Source: Maylandia zebra
Taxonomy: Eukaryota; Chordata; Actinopteri; Cichliformes; Cichlidae
DNA length: 64,000 nt
Direction of reading: 5' to 3'
Assembly: GCF_041146795.1 (NCBI RefSeq)
Contig: NC_135182.1
Span: forward strand, 33,462,509-33,526,508
Below the pieces are notes generated by a model. That model was not told where the DNA came from, searched no databases, and saw nothing but the letters and a program-made list of their open reading frames with translations. The position numbers and the translations under genes are program-made. The stretch's first letter is position 1; every line of letters begins with the position of its first letter. Below are positions 1 through 12,353 of the stretch, piece after piece.

Positions 1-844
1 CTCTATGATACTACCTCATGAATTGACAGCACAACACAGTCACAGATCTTTCTAAAGAGAACAGAACGTCTTTAAAGTATGTTTGGACATCAGTGAGTGA
101 TTGCAGCTGTGTAAATGATTTATGCCTAAGTGAAAACTGAGAACAACGCACCCTGTAAATATTCTGACACATCAACAGCAGGCTGTTGGAAGCTAATCAC
201 TTCATATCAACAGAATTAACCAATGGAAACACAAAGCATGTAACAGGCCAACACCAGAACAGGAACCAGTCCACTGCTACATTCAAGGAATAAAGTTACC
301 CCGTTGTTGAACCTCCCACTCCACAACATTTGAAAATACAAGAAAGCTAGCACAAAGGTAAGAGAGAATGAGGTGAGGGTTTACTGGGACAGCTCACTGG
401 TAACATTTGGCTGTGTGATACAGTACTTCTTCAAAAGCAGCTGCTCGTGTTAAAACCCTGGCTGAGAGAGAATAATGTGGCACATCTGGACTCCCGTGTT
501 GATGATATTACTGAGATTAATAGTGTTAATATGATTATAAAGACCAGTGCACACATCAAATATCCAGTGTGAACATTTGGAGACAGTAAATGCTTGTTTC
601 TGGCATTAGTAGCTGCCCTCGGTCTTCTAAAACTGCTCAAACTTAGCTTTTGTCTTCAGCTATGCTATTTACAGGACAGCTTTCACCAGTATATATATGG
701 CTAATATACTCCGCACACTACAGCAGCAATGCATTGTTTCTCTCAGTTGGTCCCTGACTTTATCAGCTTTAAATCACCTCGCGCCCTCACTCGGCGTCAC
801 AGATACAAAACCAGATCTCTGCTGTCATCCAGGCGCAGTCACGC
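1..844. other. Intergenic / likely faim 3' flank
   Basis: AT-rich sequence downstream of the faim stop codon, so it probably contains the faim 3' UTR in its right part. I could not pick a convincing AATAAA on the minus strand, so no transcript end is assigned. Small open frames here (for example 431-640 and 697-897) have no recognisable protein character. Confidence 0.5.
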
Positions 845-3724
845 TCACTCTGTGCATTCAGCGATCTCCGTGCCGTCCACGAGCAGCGTGTGAATGATCC
901 CGTCTCGTCTCTTCCCGCTGCTCACAGCTTTCACGCAGCAGTTGTGGTCTCCGAGTGTGAAGTGCGTCTCTGTGCCGTCGTCCACAAACTCACCCTGCAG
1001 GCGCAAATCGCAAAAGCGTGAACTAAGAAAGGAAGCGTCCTGTTCCAAACGAAAATAATGATCCAATATGATATCCCAAAAGAAAACAATGCACCGCACC
1101 ACACAAGCAACCAATCAATTTATATTCAAAGGCAATGAGCAGATAAAACAACAACCAGGAATACACAAACAATCATCAGTAAACAACTTATGGTTTTACA
1201 ACTGTTGTTAACTATTCAATATAATAAGACCAACACCCCAGATAAAATGACATATCCGAACACAAAGACAATATCCAAACCAAATTTTAATACACAAAAC
1301 AAGTACACACAGCCTAATCCTTAATGTGAATGCCTCCCATCAACATAAGCACTCTTTAATGAATCTATGATTTATACCATCTCTCTTGCAGGGTCCCCGG
1401 GTCACAGACTAGTGGTCTGTTACTAAGGGAACTGCTGCTCTAATAACAACCTGTATTATGTCACTCATGTTTTACTTACTGCAGTCTCAATATTTTGTCC
1501 GTTACACCAAACATCCATGGTGTCTTTCTCTGAAAGTAAAAAGACAGATTTTTTTAAATTAATATTTACCAGATAAGCATTTAAAAAAAATGTAAGTAAA
1601 CTGGCCCAGACACAGCTGCTGAGCCAGTGAGAGCAGGTTAGTGACTAGCTTTAACTTTAGGTGTAATGTTGCTGGGTGCTGGAATGAGAAAGTTTATCTG
1701 TCTTGTGGTTTCCAGTCCTAGTCTGACTCATATCTATTCTGCGTATTTAATCACTTGTAGGTGGTTTCTGCAAACTAAGAGCCAGATTTATGGTCTGCAC
1801 CAGCACAGGATTCTCCGCTTGACATTATAAAACCACAGCTGACATTTGTTAAAGAGCCACAGCATTAACTTTGTGACTGAAAGGCGATGCAACGTCTGAT
1901 CTGAGCAACGCCCTTGTTTGCCTTAATCTTTATCTGCATTCATCTGCTCTCTGCAGTGAAACACTAAACAGAACTAATAAAGTTACTTTCACTGAAGGCA
2001 GGGAAGAGAAAAGACTTCAGACCTGCAGGACCACATGAGTCTATGCACAGACTGAGTTATAAAGACAAGAAAAATGGAAAATGCCTCCAATGGCAGAACA
2101 CTGGCTGCTGCATACTGAGTAAATGAGTAATTACACACAATTACAGCCTATTAGAGTTCATTTCACAGAGATATTATCTTTGTGCTAATCTAATATACTG
2201 TTCATGCTGTATATTATTCCAAAGAGTTGCTGAGCTCTGTTTGACTACTATAAATCAAGTCTTTGTTTGTTTCTGTTTCTCAACAAGAACCAAATTCAGG
2301 CTGCTCAGTTACAGCAAAAATCACAACCACAGTTATCTTGATCAACATCAGGGTAATGAATATTTAACATGATAACCTGACTTTTAATAAAAGTTGTATT
2401 TACTGTGTCTTGCCAGAATCCTTTGAACAAAGTGTTTCTGGATTAATTTACATTTTCCTGTCTGTCTCAGTCTACATGCCAAAGCATTCTTAGGCATGAT
2501 ACTTAACCCCAAGTTGTTTTTCAATGTGCTCATCAGAGTGTGACTGTTAGATGGAAAGCGCTTAGGTGTAGAAGTGCTTGTATGAATGTGTGTGAATAGT
2601 TGAACAAGACATGCTGGATAAAGCATAGTACAAAATGTACTACATACAGTGAAAGACAAACCACAGAGATTGTTTTTAATATAAAGTTTAGTTTAATATT
2701 TCCATTCTTTCCCAGCTGGGATATCTCTGTTACAAATGCAGACAATGCACAGTGGTTATTTGCGACATGTGCTTTCAAGGCAGTTTGCCACTTGATCCAC
2801 TGTAAGCAGTACAATTATATGAAGGATTAACTCGCCCAGATCACAGACACGGCTGTATATGGTCCAAGCTTAGAGTAGTTAAGGAGCTTAGGCTCAGCTA
2901 CTGCATAATATTAGAGGGTGGCTGTGAAGTGGCATAAATCACACTGTGCTAAATATCAGGTCTATATCTATCCTGACTGACTATGTAGATGAATTAAAGC
3001 TTTATGTATCTTAGATATATATTTGTATTTTATAACCTATTAAAGCTATAAAATAAGTTGCATCTTTTCTCCTATGAGATCATGTTTTGGGTTGTTGGGA
3101 GGGGTTTTTTTTGCATAATTTTTGCAGAATCTTGAATATAGAGCTTTTCTGTATGAATAAAAAAATCATAATTATAAGCTGTCACAGTAACAGAAGTAAA
3201 AGGACAAGAGCTGAATGATACAAACACTGAGAGGAGCTCACCCAGGACCACTCTGCAGTCAATGCCGTCTAAGTTGAGCAACCAGGTGCTGGTGACCTTT
3301 GACCTGTTCTCCATGTACTTCTTCAGGCTCTTCCCGTTGATCTCCAGGGTGTACTCATAGGCAAAGCCACTGACTGCATCTATATTGATAGTGGCTTTGG
3401 TGTCTGAACTGCCCACGCTGAAAGTTTCCTTCCCCACCAGTTTGAACATCCAGTCCCGCCTCAGGACCTCCTGGAGCATAAATCAGAAAATCACAGGAGC
3501 TGATGAGGCTGACCTCAGAAACACTCAAATAAAATCAAATAAATTAATAAATAAGATTAGTCCAGCAAAACACGTCCAGTGTTTCCCCGGCTAACAGTAT
3601 GACTGCACACCTTTCCATCCACGTAGATGACCCTCTTTCCGGTGGTGGTCCCGTGTTCAAACTCGATTCTGTGAACTCCATCACTCAGCGCCACCTCCCA
3701 CACTCCAGCGAGATCATTAGACAT
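845..3724 (-). CDS. Fas apoptotic inhibitory molecule (FAIM), four coding exons, complete
   Basis: Cytosolic FAIM, a small all-beta protein known to protect cells from Fas-triggered death and to modulate NF-kB signalling and neurite growth. Spliced coding exons on the minus strand are 3724-3611, 3470-3242, 1529-1480 and 994-845, giving 180 residues against about 179 in mammals. Junctions are canonical: donors gtgtgc, gtgagc and gtaagt, and acceptors ending in ag. All phases close (114+229+50+150 nt). The match to the family is strong throughout: WMFKLVGKETF, TKATINIDA and GFAYEYTLEINGKSLKKYM in exon 2, DTMDVWCNG in the 50-nt exon 3, and GEFVDDGTETHF plus VSSGKR and GIIHTL in the last exon. 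The start is the ATG opening MSNDLAGVWEVAL, the short FAIM-S-type N terminus. Nothing is broken. Fish often have two faim paralogues, and which one this is cannot be told here. Confidence 0.95.
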
Positions 3725-4012
3725 CGTGAGTCCTTCAGAACCTGCTGGAGAACCAAACTACAGCGTGAATCGAAACCAAGGGCAGCTAATACCCTGTGCT
3801 AACCTCAGCTGCTATTAAAGAAATGAAAGCTAACAATGCTCGTATCTCTGCGGCTCTTAGCCCGCCGGCACGAATCCCCCCCGGCTACTTCATTACAGCA
3901 ACTACAGCTACGGCGTTAGAGTATTAATAGCGAGTTATAACTGTGACAGAAACACGGCTAAAGAGCGCAGCTACAATGTTACTCTTTGTGGCATCTAAAC
4001 TTCCGGTTTCGG
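3725..4012 (-). promoter_or_regulatory. Probable faim promoter / 5' UTR region
   Basis: Sequence just upstream of the faim start is richer in C, G and CpG than its surroundings (clusters at 3850-3920 and 3960-4010). It contains a CCGGAAGT-like ETS site read on the minus strand at about 4000-4010 and has no obvious TATA box. This fits a housekeeping promoter, but the call rests on base composition and position only. Confidence 0.4.
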
Positions 4013-4061
4013 GAGTGTTCTTTCAAAGTAAAAGTGGAAAAACGGGTGTCAAACCTCAAAG

Positions 4062-4200
4062 AGAATCAGAATCAGAATACTTTATTAAACCTTGAGGAAA
4101 TTGTGTGGTTATAGTTGCTCGAAGAAGGAAGAACAGTAACTGTCTAAACTAAATTAAATAATTGAATATATTATAAAGTTATAAAATAGAATAACTCCCA
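4062..4200 (-). repeat. LINE 3'-end fragment (antisense)
   Basis: Begins with the repeated AATCAG motif and then ACTTTATT, the same start as the antisense LINE at 31228. Read on the minus strand this is the 3' end of a fish LINE ending in aataaagt-attctgatt repeats. Only the tail survives; the right border is unclear. Confidence 0.5.
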
Positions 4201-4855
4201 GTATATAACACAAATTAAATATATATGCTTGAAATTGTACTGTAAACTGTGTTGTTCACACTGCACAGGTTGTGCAGATATTAAGGATGTGCAGCTACTG
4301 CAGTGTGTACTGAGGATTAGATCGAAGAGCCAACTTCTAGGCCTTTTCAGAGTGTGATTACAGCTGTGAATTACAGATAAGCTATTAATAAGTCATTAAT
4401 TACTTTCTTCTTATAATAATTATTATTGTGACTAGTATTATAAAATAAAAAAATGAAATTCCTGGAAAATAACACTATAACTCTATCTAGACACATTATA
4501 TAACTTATTACATTAAGGTTATTTCTCGTAAGAGACTTTTTCTACCTCAGGCTCGTCATCAACTGTTCTCTAAAAGGAGTGCTTATTAAATAAGAAACAC
4601 AATTCAACAAATAATGTACACTTTTGTTCTGTCTGGACAGCTATTTAAAGGGGAGTGATATAAGAGATATCACTGAGATGTTTTTCACACCTGAAGCTCT
4701 GGTCGCGTCTACCGTGTTCAGTGTGTACGCACCGTTACAGTTTCAGCTTTTTTTTTTAAATTTCTTTTAATGGTGGTTTTGGTTAATGTTTAACACAGTG
4801 AAAAATCTTTCCTTGAAATGTTTCTTTAATATAAGTTATTATGCTATGATGTTAA
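4201..4855. other. Intergenic, no gene seen
   Basis: AT-rich sequence between a LINE tail and a MITE. No coding exon, RNA gene or clear repeat was recognised. Confidence 0.5.
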
Positions 4856-5808
4856 CAGTGTTGGGGAGTAACGGAATACATGTACCACCGTTACGTATTT
4901 AAAATACAAAATATGAGTAACTGTATTTACAGTTACCGTTTAAAATGGTGGTATTTAGAATACAGTTACTTTGTTGAAATAAATGGATTACACGGCGGTA
5001 TTTTCCTGTTTCATATTGTGGCGGGTCAGGACTGTTTGGGTTTTGTTTGACAGCTACGCGCGCTCTCTGCGACTGTGTGTTTCCTGGGTGAGAGAGCTCT
5101 TTTTGTTGTTGTTGATGTTGTTGTGCTAAGCTATGCCGAGCAGTTTGGTTTCTGTTGGAAAATAAACGGCTGTGATTTAATATGAATGCAATAGGCAGAG
5201 TGTTACAGGCATAGCGCTAAAGAATGTAGCCTCATGAGCAGTGTAGTCCGCACTGCAGGGAGAATGAACTACCATACCCGTTATGTGTCTGTGAGCGATG
5301 GAGGGAGAAAAAGGAGAAAAGTACGAGTTGTCATCGAGCAGAAACGGGAGCTGGAAGCATGTAAATATAATAATAACCACTGCAGCCAAAAGCCCAGTTG
5401 TAAGCACGCTATTAAGACTCGACTGTACACTGTGTTTGTGTTTTCCCCCGAAACAATAAGTTCGTTGGAGCAGTCTTTCAACGCCTCTCTCTGTCTCTCG
5501 TCTCTCTCGCAATCAAAGTTGACCCAGACAACAAAGAAAAGCTATTTTTCTGCTACGAGCCCAACACGAACCCGAAGTATTAGCCAGAGGTTCGGAGCCG
5601 CGGACCTTCAGTAATAGTAATAAATCACACAGCAATAGTACATTCATGTAGTTGTAAAAAGCACGATAATATGTTAAGTAATCTAAAGTATTCAGAATAC
5701 GTTACTGTCATTGAGTAACGTAACGGAATACGTTACAAAATACATTTTGGGGCATGTATTCTGTAATCTGTAGTGGAATACATTTTAAAAGTAACCTTCC
5801 CAACACTG
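4856..5808. mobile_element. Non-autonomous hAT-type DNA transposon (about 953 bp)
   Basis: The ends are inverted: cagtgttggggagtaac at the left and its counterpart ending cccaacactg at the right, followed inward by related GTAACG-rich stretches. The element is flanked by a perfect 8-bp direct repeat, GATGTTAA, at 4848-4855 and 5809-5816, the target-site length expected of hAT transposases. No transposase domain is visible; the 126-codon frame at 5234-5614 has no recognisable motif. It is therefore called a deletion derivative or MITE mobilised in trans. Confidence 0.8.
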
Positions 5809-6714
5809 GATGTTAATAGCCTCGCCCATCTGATGTCACATGCACAAGGAGCAGAAAATATTATAATGAATATTTAAACTATTAAACTGGTTGCTAAGAG
5901 AAAAAATTAAAAATAAAATTGGGGAAAACTGTGTTAAACTGCCTTCACATTGAAACACTTACTAACGCTGTTGTTTTTAAGTATTTAAAGACCCTTAACT
6001 GCGATTGTTAACCACTTTAACCAGCACACATAAAAAAAATCAGCATTCACGCACTTATATTTTTTAATTTACAGCTTGACACAATTTCTGATTTCACAGT
6101 AATATGAGAAAATTTTATCATATGGGTCATATGATTGTTGGTTTTTTCTCTGTATCTATTATTATAGGATATACTGTACAATATAAAGCGCCTTGGGGCG
6201 GCTGTTGTTGTGATTTGGCGCTATATAAATAAAATTGAATTGAACGTAGTTTTATTTTGAAAATAAAGCGGAAGTCTTACTCCAATAGTAACGCACTCTG
6301 CTGCAGGCTTGATCACAATTTGTGGGTCTGACCGCTAACGTTATCTTCTGCGCTGTGAAAGCATGACCTCAAAGGCTATCTGGTGGAATACGATCCACCA
6401 TTACAGCTCCATGTTACCTGCCCGGTCCTGAGATGCTCCCTGCAGCTCCGCGGCGCGTAAAAATGGCCCAGCAACCACTTTAACGCAGTTTTTCCACAGC
6501 TCCTGCGGACAACCAACAGATGAGCTGCGGCTATGCTGTTACTATGGTAACATGGAATCGGCCTACGCGCAGGCTTCTCCCCGCCCACTCCGGAAATAGC
6601 AGTGCAGGTACCAGATGTGTTTAGATTGTAGGATTGTAGGAGCAAAAGTTAACGACATATTATATATCGTTCAAGACTTTATTTCCACGTAAACAGACCT
6701 GGAAATAAAGTCTG
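5809..6714. other. Intergenic; short repeat tail, GC-rich patch and hairpin
   Basis: At about 6180-6245 is a common teleost repeat tail with the motif GCGCTATATAAATAAAATTGA, without a body I can define. At 6290-6610 the sequence is clearly richer in G, C and CpG than its flanks and could be a small promoter-type island, but no first exon is evident. At 6674-6713 there is a 14-bp perfect inverted repeat (see findings). Confidence 0.4.
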
Positions 6715-6933
6715 TCATGCAAAAATAGAGTTTGTACAATTATAGCAAACATAAAATTCAAGAGTCCGAACTTTTGTAATTTCTTTAAGTATCTTCAGCA
6801 GTAGTTCTCCAGGGTTCTTCTGAAGGACATTCAGAGCTCTTTCTTTGTCTCTGCCTTTGGTTCTGTTCTCTGTAATGATGATCTTTTCTGTTTCAATAAC
6901 GTAGAGGCCCAGGCTCTGGTTAAGCCCATCCAT
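6715..6933 (-). CDS. Small unrecognised ORF, 72 aa, possible gene or last exon
   Basis: Minus-strand frame from ATG (6933) to TGA (6715). I do not recognise the protein. It is charged and helix-prone (ERALNVLQKNPGELLLKILKEI near residues 32-53) and ends in a Cys/Asn/Phe-containing tail. Its composition looks more protein-like than other short frames nearby. An AATAAA signal on the same strand (6683-6678) follows the stop by about 30 nt, which would fit a very short 3' UTR. It could be a real small protein, a terminal exon with an unseen upstream part, a retrocopy, or chance. Confidence 0.25.
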   Translation of the reverse strand: MDGLNQSLGLYVIETEKIIITENRTKGRDKERALNVLQKNPGELLLKILKEITKVRTLEFYVCYNCTNSIFA

Positions 6934-9900
6934 GAAAACACTACTGAATTGGCAGTGTGTTTTCTTTATTTCTTAAGATCATCGGCTTCACTTACTGCAC
7001 CTAACTGAGACACACTGCACACCATGCTGAGGTATGCCAAAGATTCAGCTAATAGCTCTTTAGGACTTTATTGGTGCAAAAATGCTATTTTATGTCTGTT
7101 GAACTGTGATATCTTTGGCATTTTTTTATAGATTCAGATAAAGAAATGGGCAAAGTATGTATTTTTCTGACAACCTGCTAGTAACAATGAACCTAAATGT
7201 TTTTTAAAATCTCCAATCTCCAGCAAATAACTTTGAAAGACCAACATCAACTACTGAGCACTGTAAAAAAAATGATAAGAAAGTCTGGCTTCTTGGGAAT
7301 AAAATATAAAGAAACAACTGGTGGCTCAAGATTTTTGCACAATACTTGGTATAACACATGAAAAGAAGGTTGGATTTTATAGTCGGACAAAAGTTCTGTT
7401 GTTTGTTTGTTTTTTCATGCAAATGGTTAATCACCAGATAAAGTTATTATTTTTATTTATTTGTTTATTTATTTTTATTTATTTATTAAAAACACTGCAT
7501 TGCAACAACTCTCACAGTGAACACATACCTCCATCTTCCTTTTAGCTTCTTTTTCTTGTATATCTCATTATTTTGTTTGTTTTGTATTCCTGACATTATT
7601 TGCATTTTTTCAGCTTTTCTTTTTAGTTAAAATATAGATATATAATTATATATATAGCACATCAAAAATATATAAGACAAAGCACATCAGCGTGTCCTGG
7701 AAACAAGGCCACCCGTGAAGGACAGCTCACATATCAATACACTAGAAATAGCCCAGTAGTTAATAGTTAATAGTTAATATTTTAGCACAACATTCTGGGG
7801 ATCTGGTACTCCTCCCCTCAGACATTTGACCTGCAGGGGGGCAAAACGCTGATGAGCTTTTGTGTGTTGATTTGTGCAGCAAATGTTTTTATTTATAGTA
7901 TTAACATAGTGGAATAAAATGCAATGATGTTTTGTTTGTATTTTGTTTTGCTTTCAAACAAGTTGTGTGGGATTCAGAGCATCAGTGTGTTTTCTGTGAT
8001 TAGCGTACACCTGTGTTTTGAAGTGACTGTTTTCATGGTGTTTTTGACTATGTTGCAGAGGCTGACTAAAAACAAAAATGTCACACAATATCGATTTAAA
8101 ATTATTACGCAGATAAGCAAAAATAAATTCCTCTGAATATGGAAACGATGCCTCACCACTGGCATGAAAAATGTCCTAATATGGGACATCCTCCTTCTCC
8201 TTTTTCATTCTGCTTCTCTGTGACTAAGGTCACAACTGTGCAGCCTGTGTGTGCGCGTGGGTGTGTTCTTGTGGTAATTCCTTTTACCACAAAGTATATT
8301 CAGCTCCAGCTCCAGAAATATGCTTTTTGTGCAGTCTTGCCTCTGTGCATCACCACAGGGTGTTTTAAGTCTAACAAAAAATCAAGATATGATTGAAGTT
8401 AATTTAATAGTTTTACCAAAATGATTGTATTAAGTATTGTGCTATTTTTACCCCCCACAGACACACACAAACACACACATCATCTTTAGAGGCTCAAACA
8501 ACTTTATTTTTTTAATCCTTGGATTAAAACCCTTTGCTAACAATGAGGGCCTGAAGTCTAGAACATGCATGTCACCAAATGCTGTCTTAATTGTCTTGAG
8601 ATTAAAATATGCAACTTCCTCCCATTCTGCCTTTTACTGCAGCCACTTTCAGTTCCTGCTTATCTGCGTTAACCTCTAGTGTCATGATGATCCACAAATT
8701 TGTTATTAGGAAGTGTTTTTTCTGTGTAAGTCCAGGGGCAAATGCATCTGTTCTGTTAACTAAAGGAAGCGTTGATTACATCTAAGAGCTCTGAAAGTGA
8801 GGAAGCACCTGTAAGAGCTGGTTGAACTCTTGAACCTAAGCTTTGTTCATTTTTTTCTGTTTTTATTTCTTAACCTTCATGTGCAAGTCTTCTGTCAAAA
8901 TATTCCCAGTAATTTAATTCCAGCAGAATATTTGATGCACTGCTGCCCTCACATGCATTTTAGTTACTTTTAGTTAATTATTAGGCTGTTCAGGGGTTAA
9001 AGTTGGCAGTGCTGAATGCTGTTGATTATCTCAAAATACAGCTCCATCTCCCAGAAGAAAAGCCTTACAGCTGGTGGGTCTGCTCCACATGTTTTTGGAA
9101 AAGGTGCTTTGAAACCATCACATGTGTGTTTACATGTGATTGATTCTGTTACAAAACTCCAACAGAGTGGAGACTGTAGTGGGGGCGTTAAATCTGAGAT
9201 CTGCAATAAAGTTTCATTTTGAAGTCTGCCTCTTCAAGGAAGATCTCTATCTTTAGGAATTTTCAAAAAGATTTTCTGCCACAGTGCTGAACTTTCCTTT
9301 GTAATATACTCAAATGTCGATTTAGTCACTTTATTAGGTTGTGCAAAAGATGATTGTTCGGGTAAAAATACCTCTTAGACAGCTTGTTCATTCATCAAGA
9401 CGCAGAACCGGAAACAGGGAAATGGCCAGACTACCACAAAGTGTGAGACGACGTTTATTTGAGTTTAGCTGCAGACGGAATTTGACAAATATGCTTGAAT
9501 AGAAACAAATCTGGATATACCACATTTTCCTAAACACATATTTAGTAGTAACACAAGAATAAGCTTGCATAATGGAGACATTTAATTTTGAAGCACAGTG
9601 CGGTGCACATATATCATGCAGTTTTAATTTTGAAGCAACACTTTGCAGACTCATTCGCACATCACTGATTACAACACAAACTATCAGTTTCTACAGAGTT
9701 TCTGTTACTTAAATGAAACCTTTTCATCAAAGAAACAAACACAACTTGTTTTTGAAACAGATGGCAGATTTCACCACTGCTTCTTCCTGTGTGAAAGATA
9801 ATATCAGACTGAGACTTTTTTTCTTCACTACTGCGTAGAATAAGGTAACAATATTTACTGGACAGCCTCAGAATAATGTGCACAATATCACACCAACACT

Positions 9901-10920
9901 GGATTTTTAAATGTTTTTTATTCTTAATGAACAAACACACTAAAGCGTCATTAGAACATGTACAGCAACAATATTTTTGTGAATGCTTAAAGCACAAAAC
10001 CTGTCAAACTAAAATTTCTATACCACTTTTATGGTTTTATTAAACACTTAAAGTGATTTACAGCACAAGTTAACATGAATATCTGTGGGAGAAAGCCAGT
10101 GTGTCCAGAGGAAACCCTGGCAGACAAGGCAAGCTCCACACAGGAAGGCCCCGACTTTCTTTCTCAGAACTCTCTTGCTATATGACAGTGCTAACCATGT
10201 TATCTGATTCTCTTTTTAACTTGAACACCTGCGTTCTTTTTCTCTGAATTCTCACTGCTTAGATTCAGTAATCAATATTCGTGCTGAAATAATACTTCAA
10301 AAGTTACACCAAACATTACACCACGAGAGATCCAGGTGAGGCACTGAACTCACTATTTTATTTCAAATCTGGTAGCAACATTGTTACTAATGAACCAAGT
10401 TCATTTTGGGTATTGTTTGGAAATTCTAGTAATAGAATGGAATGAGTTAAACTGAGAAATACTGACCAGTTATTTAGAAAACAAAATCCTCCTGTTAACC
10501 AAAGGAAACAGCTGAACTGGCTGTGTGAAATGCTAACACCCAGACACATCTGCATATTACTATTTTTACCACCAGATTTCGTTCTACACAGATGTTTTCT
10601 CCTGTTTTCTATTTTATCTTAAGCCAAGCGATGCTGCTTTCTGCTACCTTTTCAATCTCAGCAAAAGAAAGAAAAAGACAATTCGCTCCCCCGATATCTG
10701 TTCCTGGAAATTCACACGACTTGCAAAAGCAGTTATGGAGTAAAAAAACGTGACATGTCTAGTTATTACTTTCTCTGAATTTGCTATTTAGGGCTGATGG
10801 TGTATATGTGGTTTGCATCAATGTACTTTCTGGATCTTTAGTACATTGCACTTTGAGGACATTTGACCAGTTGAAGATGCATTTTAAAAAATGACCACCA
10901 CCTGAGCCTGTAAATAATCA
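6934..10920. other. Intergenic, mostly unannotatable
   Basis: AT-rich sequence with poly-T and TTTA-type low-complexity runs (about 7440-7495) and TA-rich runs (about 7630-7680). At about 10040-10170 there is an antisense fragment of the teleost repeat family found more fully at 47870-48190. Short frames at 9388-9997 and 10358-10555 show no domain. The right end probably includes the receptor 3' UTR: minus-strand AATAAA signals occur at about 10362-10357 and near 10040. Confidence 0.45.
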
Positions 10921-10935
10921 TCCATCAGGGCTTTT

Positions 10936-12353
10936 TTACATTGTGACTGAGGTGTTTCTGGATCTTAAGCTGCCTACACTGCCAGCAGAGCCCTTCCTGT
11001 AAGCCATCTGGAGCCTCTTGCTGATGAGGCCGTGTCTGTAAAGAGCTGAGAGCAGCTGGTTACGGAACTTCTGCCCAACAAAGGCGTACAGCACCGGATT
11101 CACTGCACAGTGCATGAAGGCCAGAATTTCGGTGACACTCAGCATGGCAATCACTGTGTAATGAGTTTCACATGTAGTCAGTTCCAGAGATCCTCCCTGT
11201 ATGAGTGTGTCAATCAGTACAGTGACATTATAAGGCAGCCAGCACAGAATGAATGCCAGCACAATGGCCAAGATGACACGCATAGCTTTGTGCTTTTGTT
11301 GGTTGCGTGTGTGAAACAAAGTCACCACAGTCCAGCCATAGCAGACAGCCATGACCACCAGAGGCAGGAAGAAGCCCAGTGTATGCCGCAGAACGCGTAG
11401 AGTCACTCGCCAGCGATCGCTGCTTTCACCAGTAACGTTTTCAAAGCAAATGGACACTCCAAATTCAGTATCTATGCTCTCCCTCTTAATCACCACAGGT
11501 AAGGACAACATTACAGCCACCAGCCACACAATACTGCAAATAACTTTGACCAACAGGTGATGGGAGGACAGGACCCGCGTAGCTCTGACAATGGCAAAGT
11601 ATCTGTCCACACTGATGCATGCCAGCAGGAATACGCCACTGTATGCAGATGCCTCCTGAAAGCCTGAGAGGAGTTTGCACAGGAAGTTTCCAAAGATCCA
11701 GCCAGCATTACATTTCACAGCCCAGAACGGCAGGGTAAGACAGAAGAGCAGGTCTGCAATCGCCAGGTGCATCAGGTAGATGTCAGTGCTGGTTTTACTT
11801 TTCTTCATATTGAAAACGACAAAGACAACAACACTGTTACCTACGATGGCGAAAACAAACACGATAATGTAGACTACGGTCATCCCCATGTTGTTAAATC
11901 CAGGCACTGTTTTATTGCAAGGAGAAGATTCTGAAATCATTTCTTCATCCTCGTCATAGCTGTAATTTAAATTGAGATTGCCCAAATTGGAGAAGACCTG
12001 CAGGCGGGCAAAACATAACAATGTGTTAATACTAGGATACAGGTAGAAATAGTACAGTACAAAGTAGATGGTGCTTATTGCAACTATTTTAGTCGGTAGT
12101 ACTAAGATGAAGACAAGTTAACAATAAAGCAGCAAGTTGCAGTCATCATTGTGTCATAATATTTAGAAATAAAATTTGCAAGAAAACCATTTCTTAGTCT
12201 AGCACACATCCATAGTCCCCTTTTCTTTTGCTCACATTCACAACAAGTGCACCAATGTCAAAGATATCCACTGATTACCTCTGATCCTTTCACAGCTTGA
12301 TTGGTGAGAACAAAACACTTCAAAACAAAAAGTATGAAAAGTTGTTGCTCCAT
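10936..12353 (-). CDS. CXC chemokine receptor of CXCR1/CXCR2 (IL-8 receptor) type
   Basis: Seven-transmembrane GPCR that in the family binds CXCL8-like chemokines and drives neutrophil chemotaxis through Gi. The main exon is 11997-10936 (353 codons plus stop). It shows TM1 with GNSVVVFVV, TM2 with LHLAIADLLF-like sequence and LPFWAV, the DRYFAIV motif at the end of TM3, CWLPYN in TM6, NPVLYAFVGQKFR in TM7/helix 8, and a C-tail ending TSVTM. The start of the long open frame lies in the intron. I infer a first coding exon at 12353-12279 (25 codons, MEQQLFILFVLKC...) joined in phase 0 through a gtaatc donor and the cag acceptor at 12000-11998, total 378 residues. The N terminus then carries an acidic YSYDEDEE stretch suited to tyrosine sulfation. 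Exon 2 is certain, exon 1 is inferred. The choice between cxcr1 and cxcr2 is open. Confidence 0.88.

Noticed and set aside
5234..5614. 126-codon frame inside the hAT derivative
   Set aside because: No BED finger, hAT dimerisation block or any other known motif; the opposite strand is equally open.
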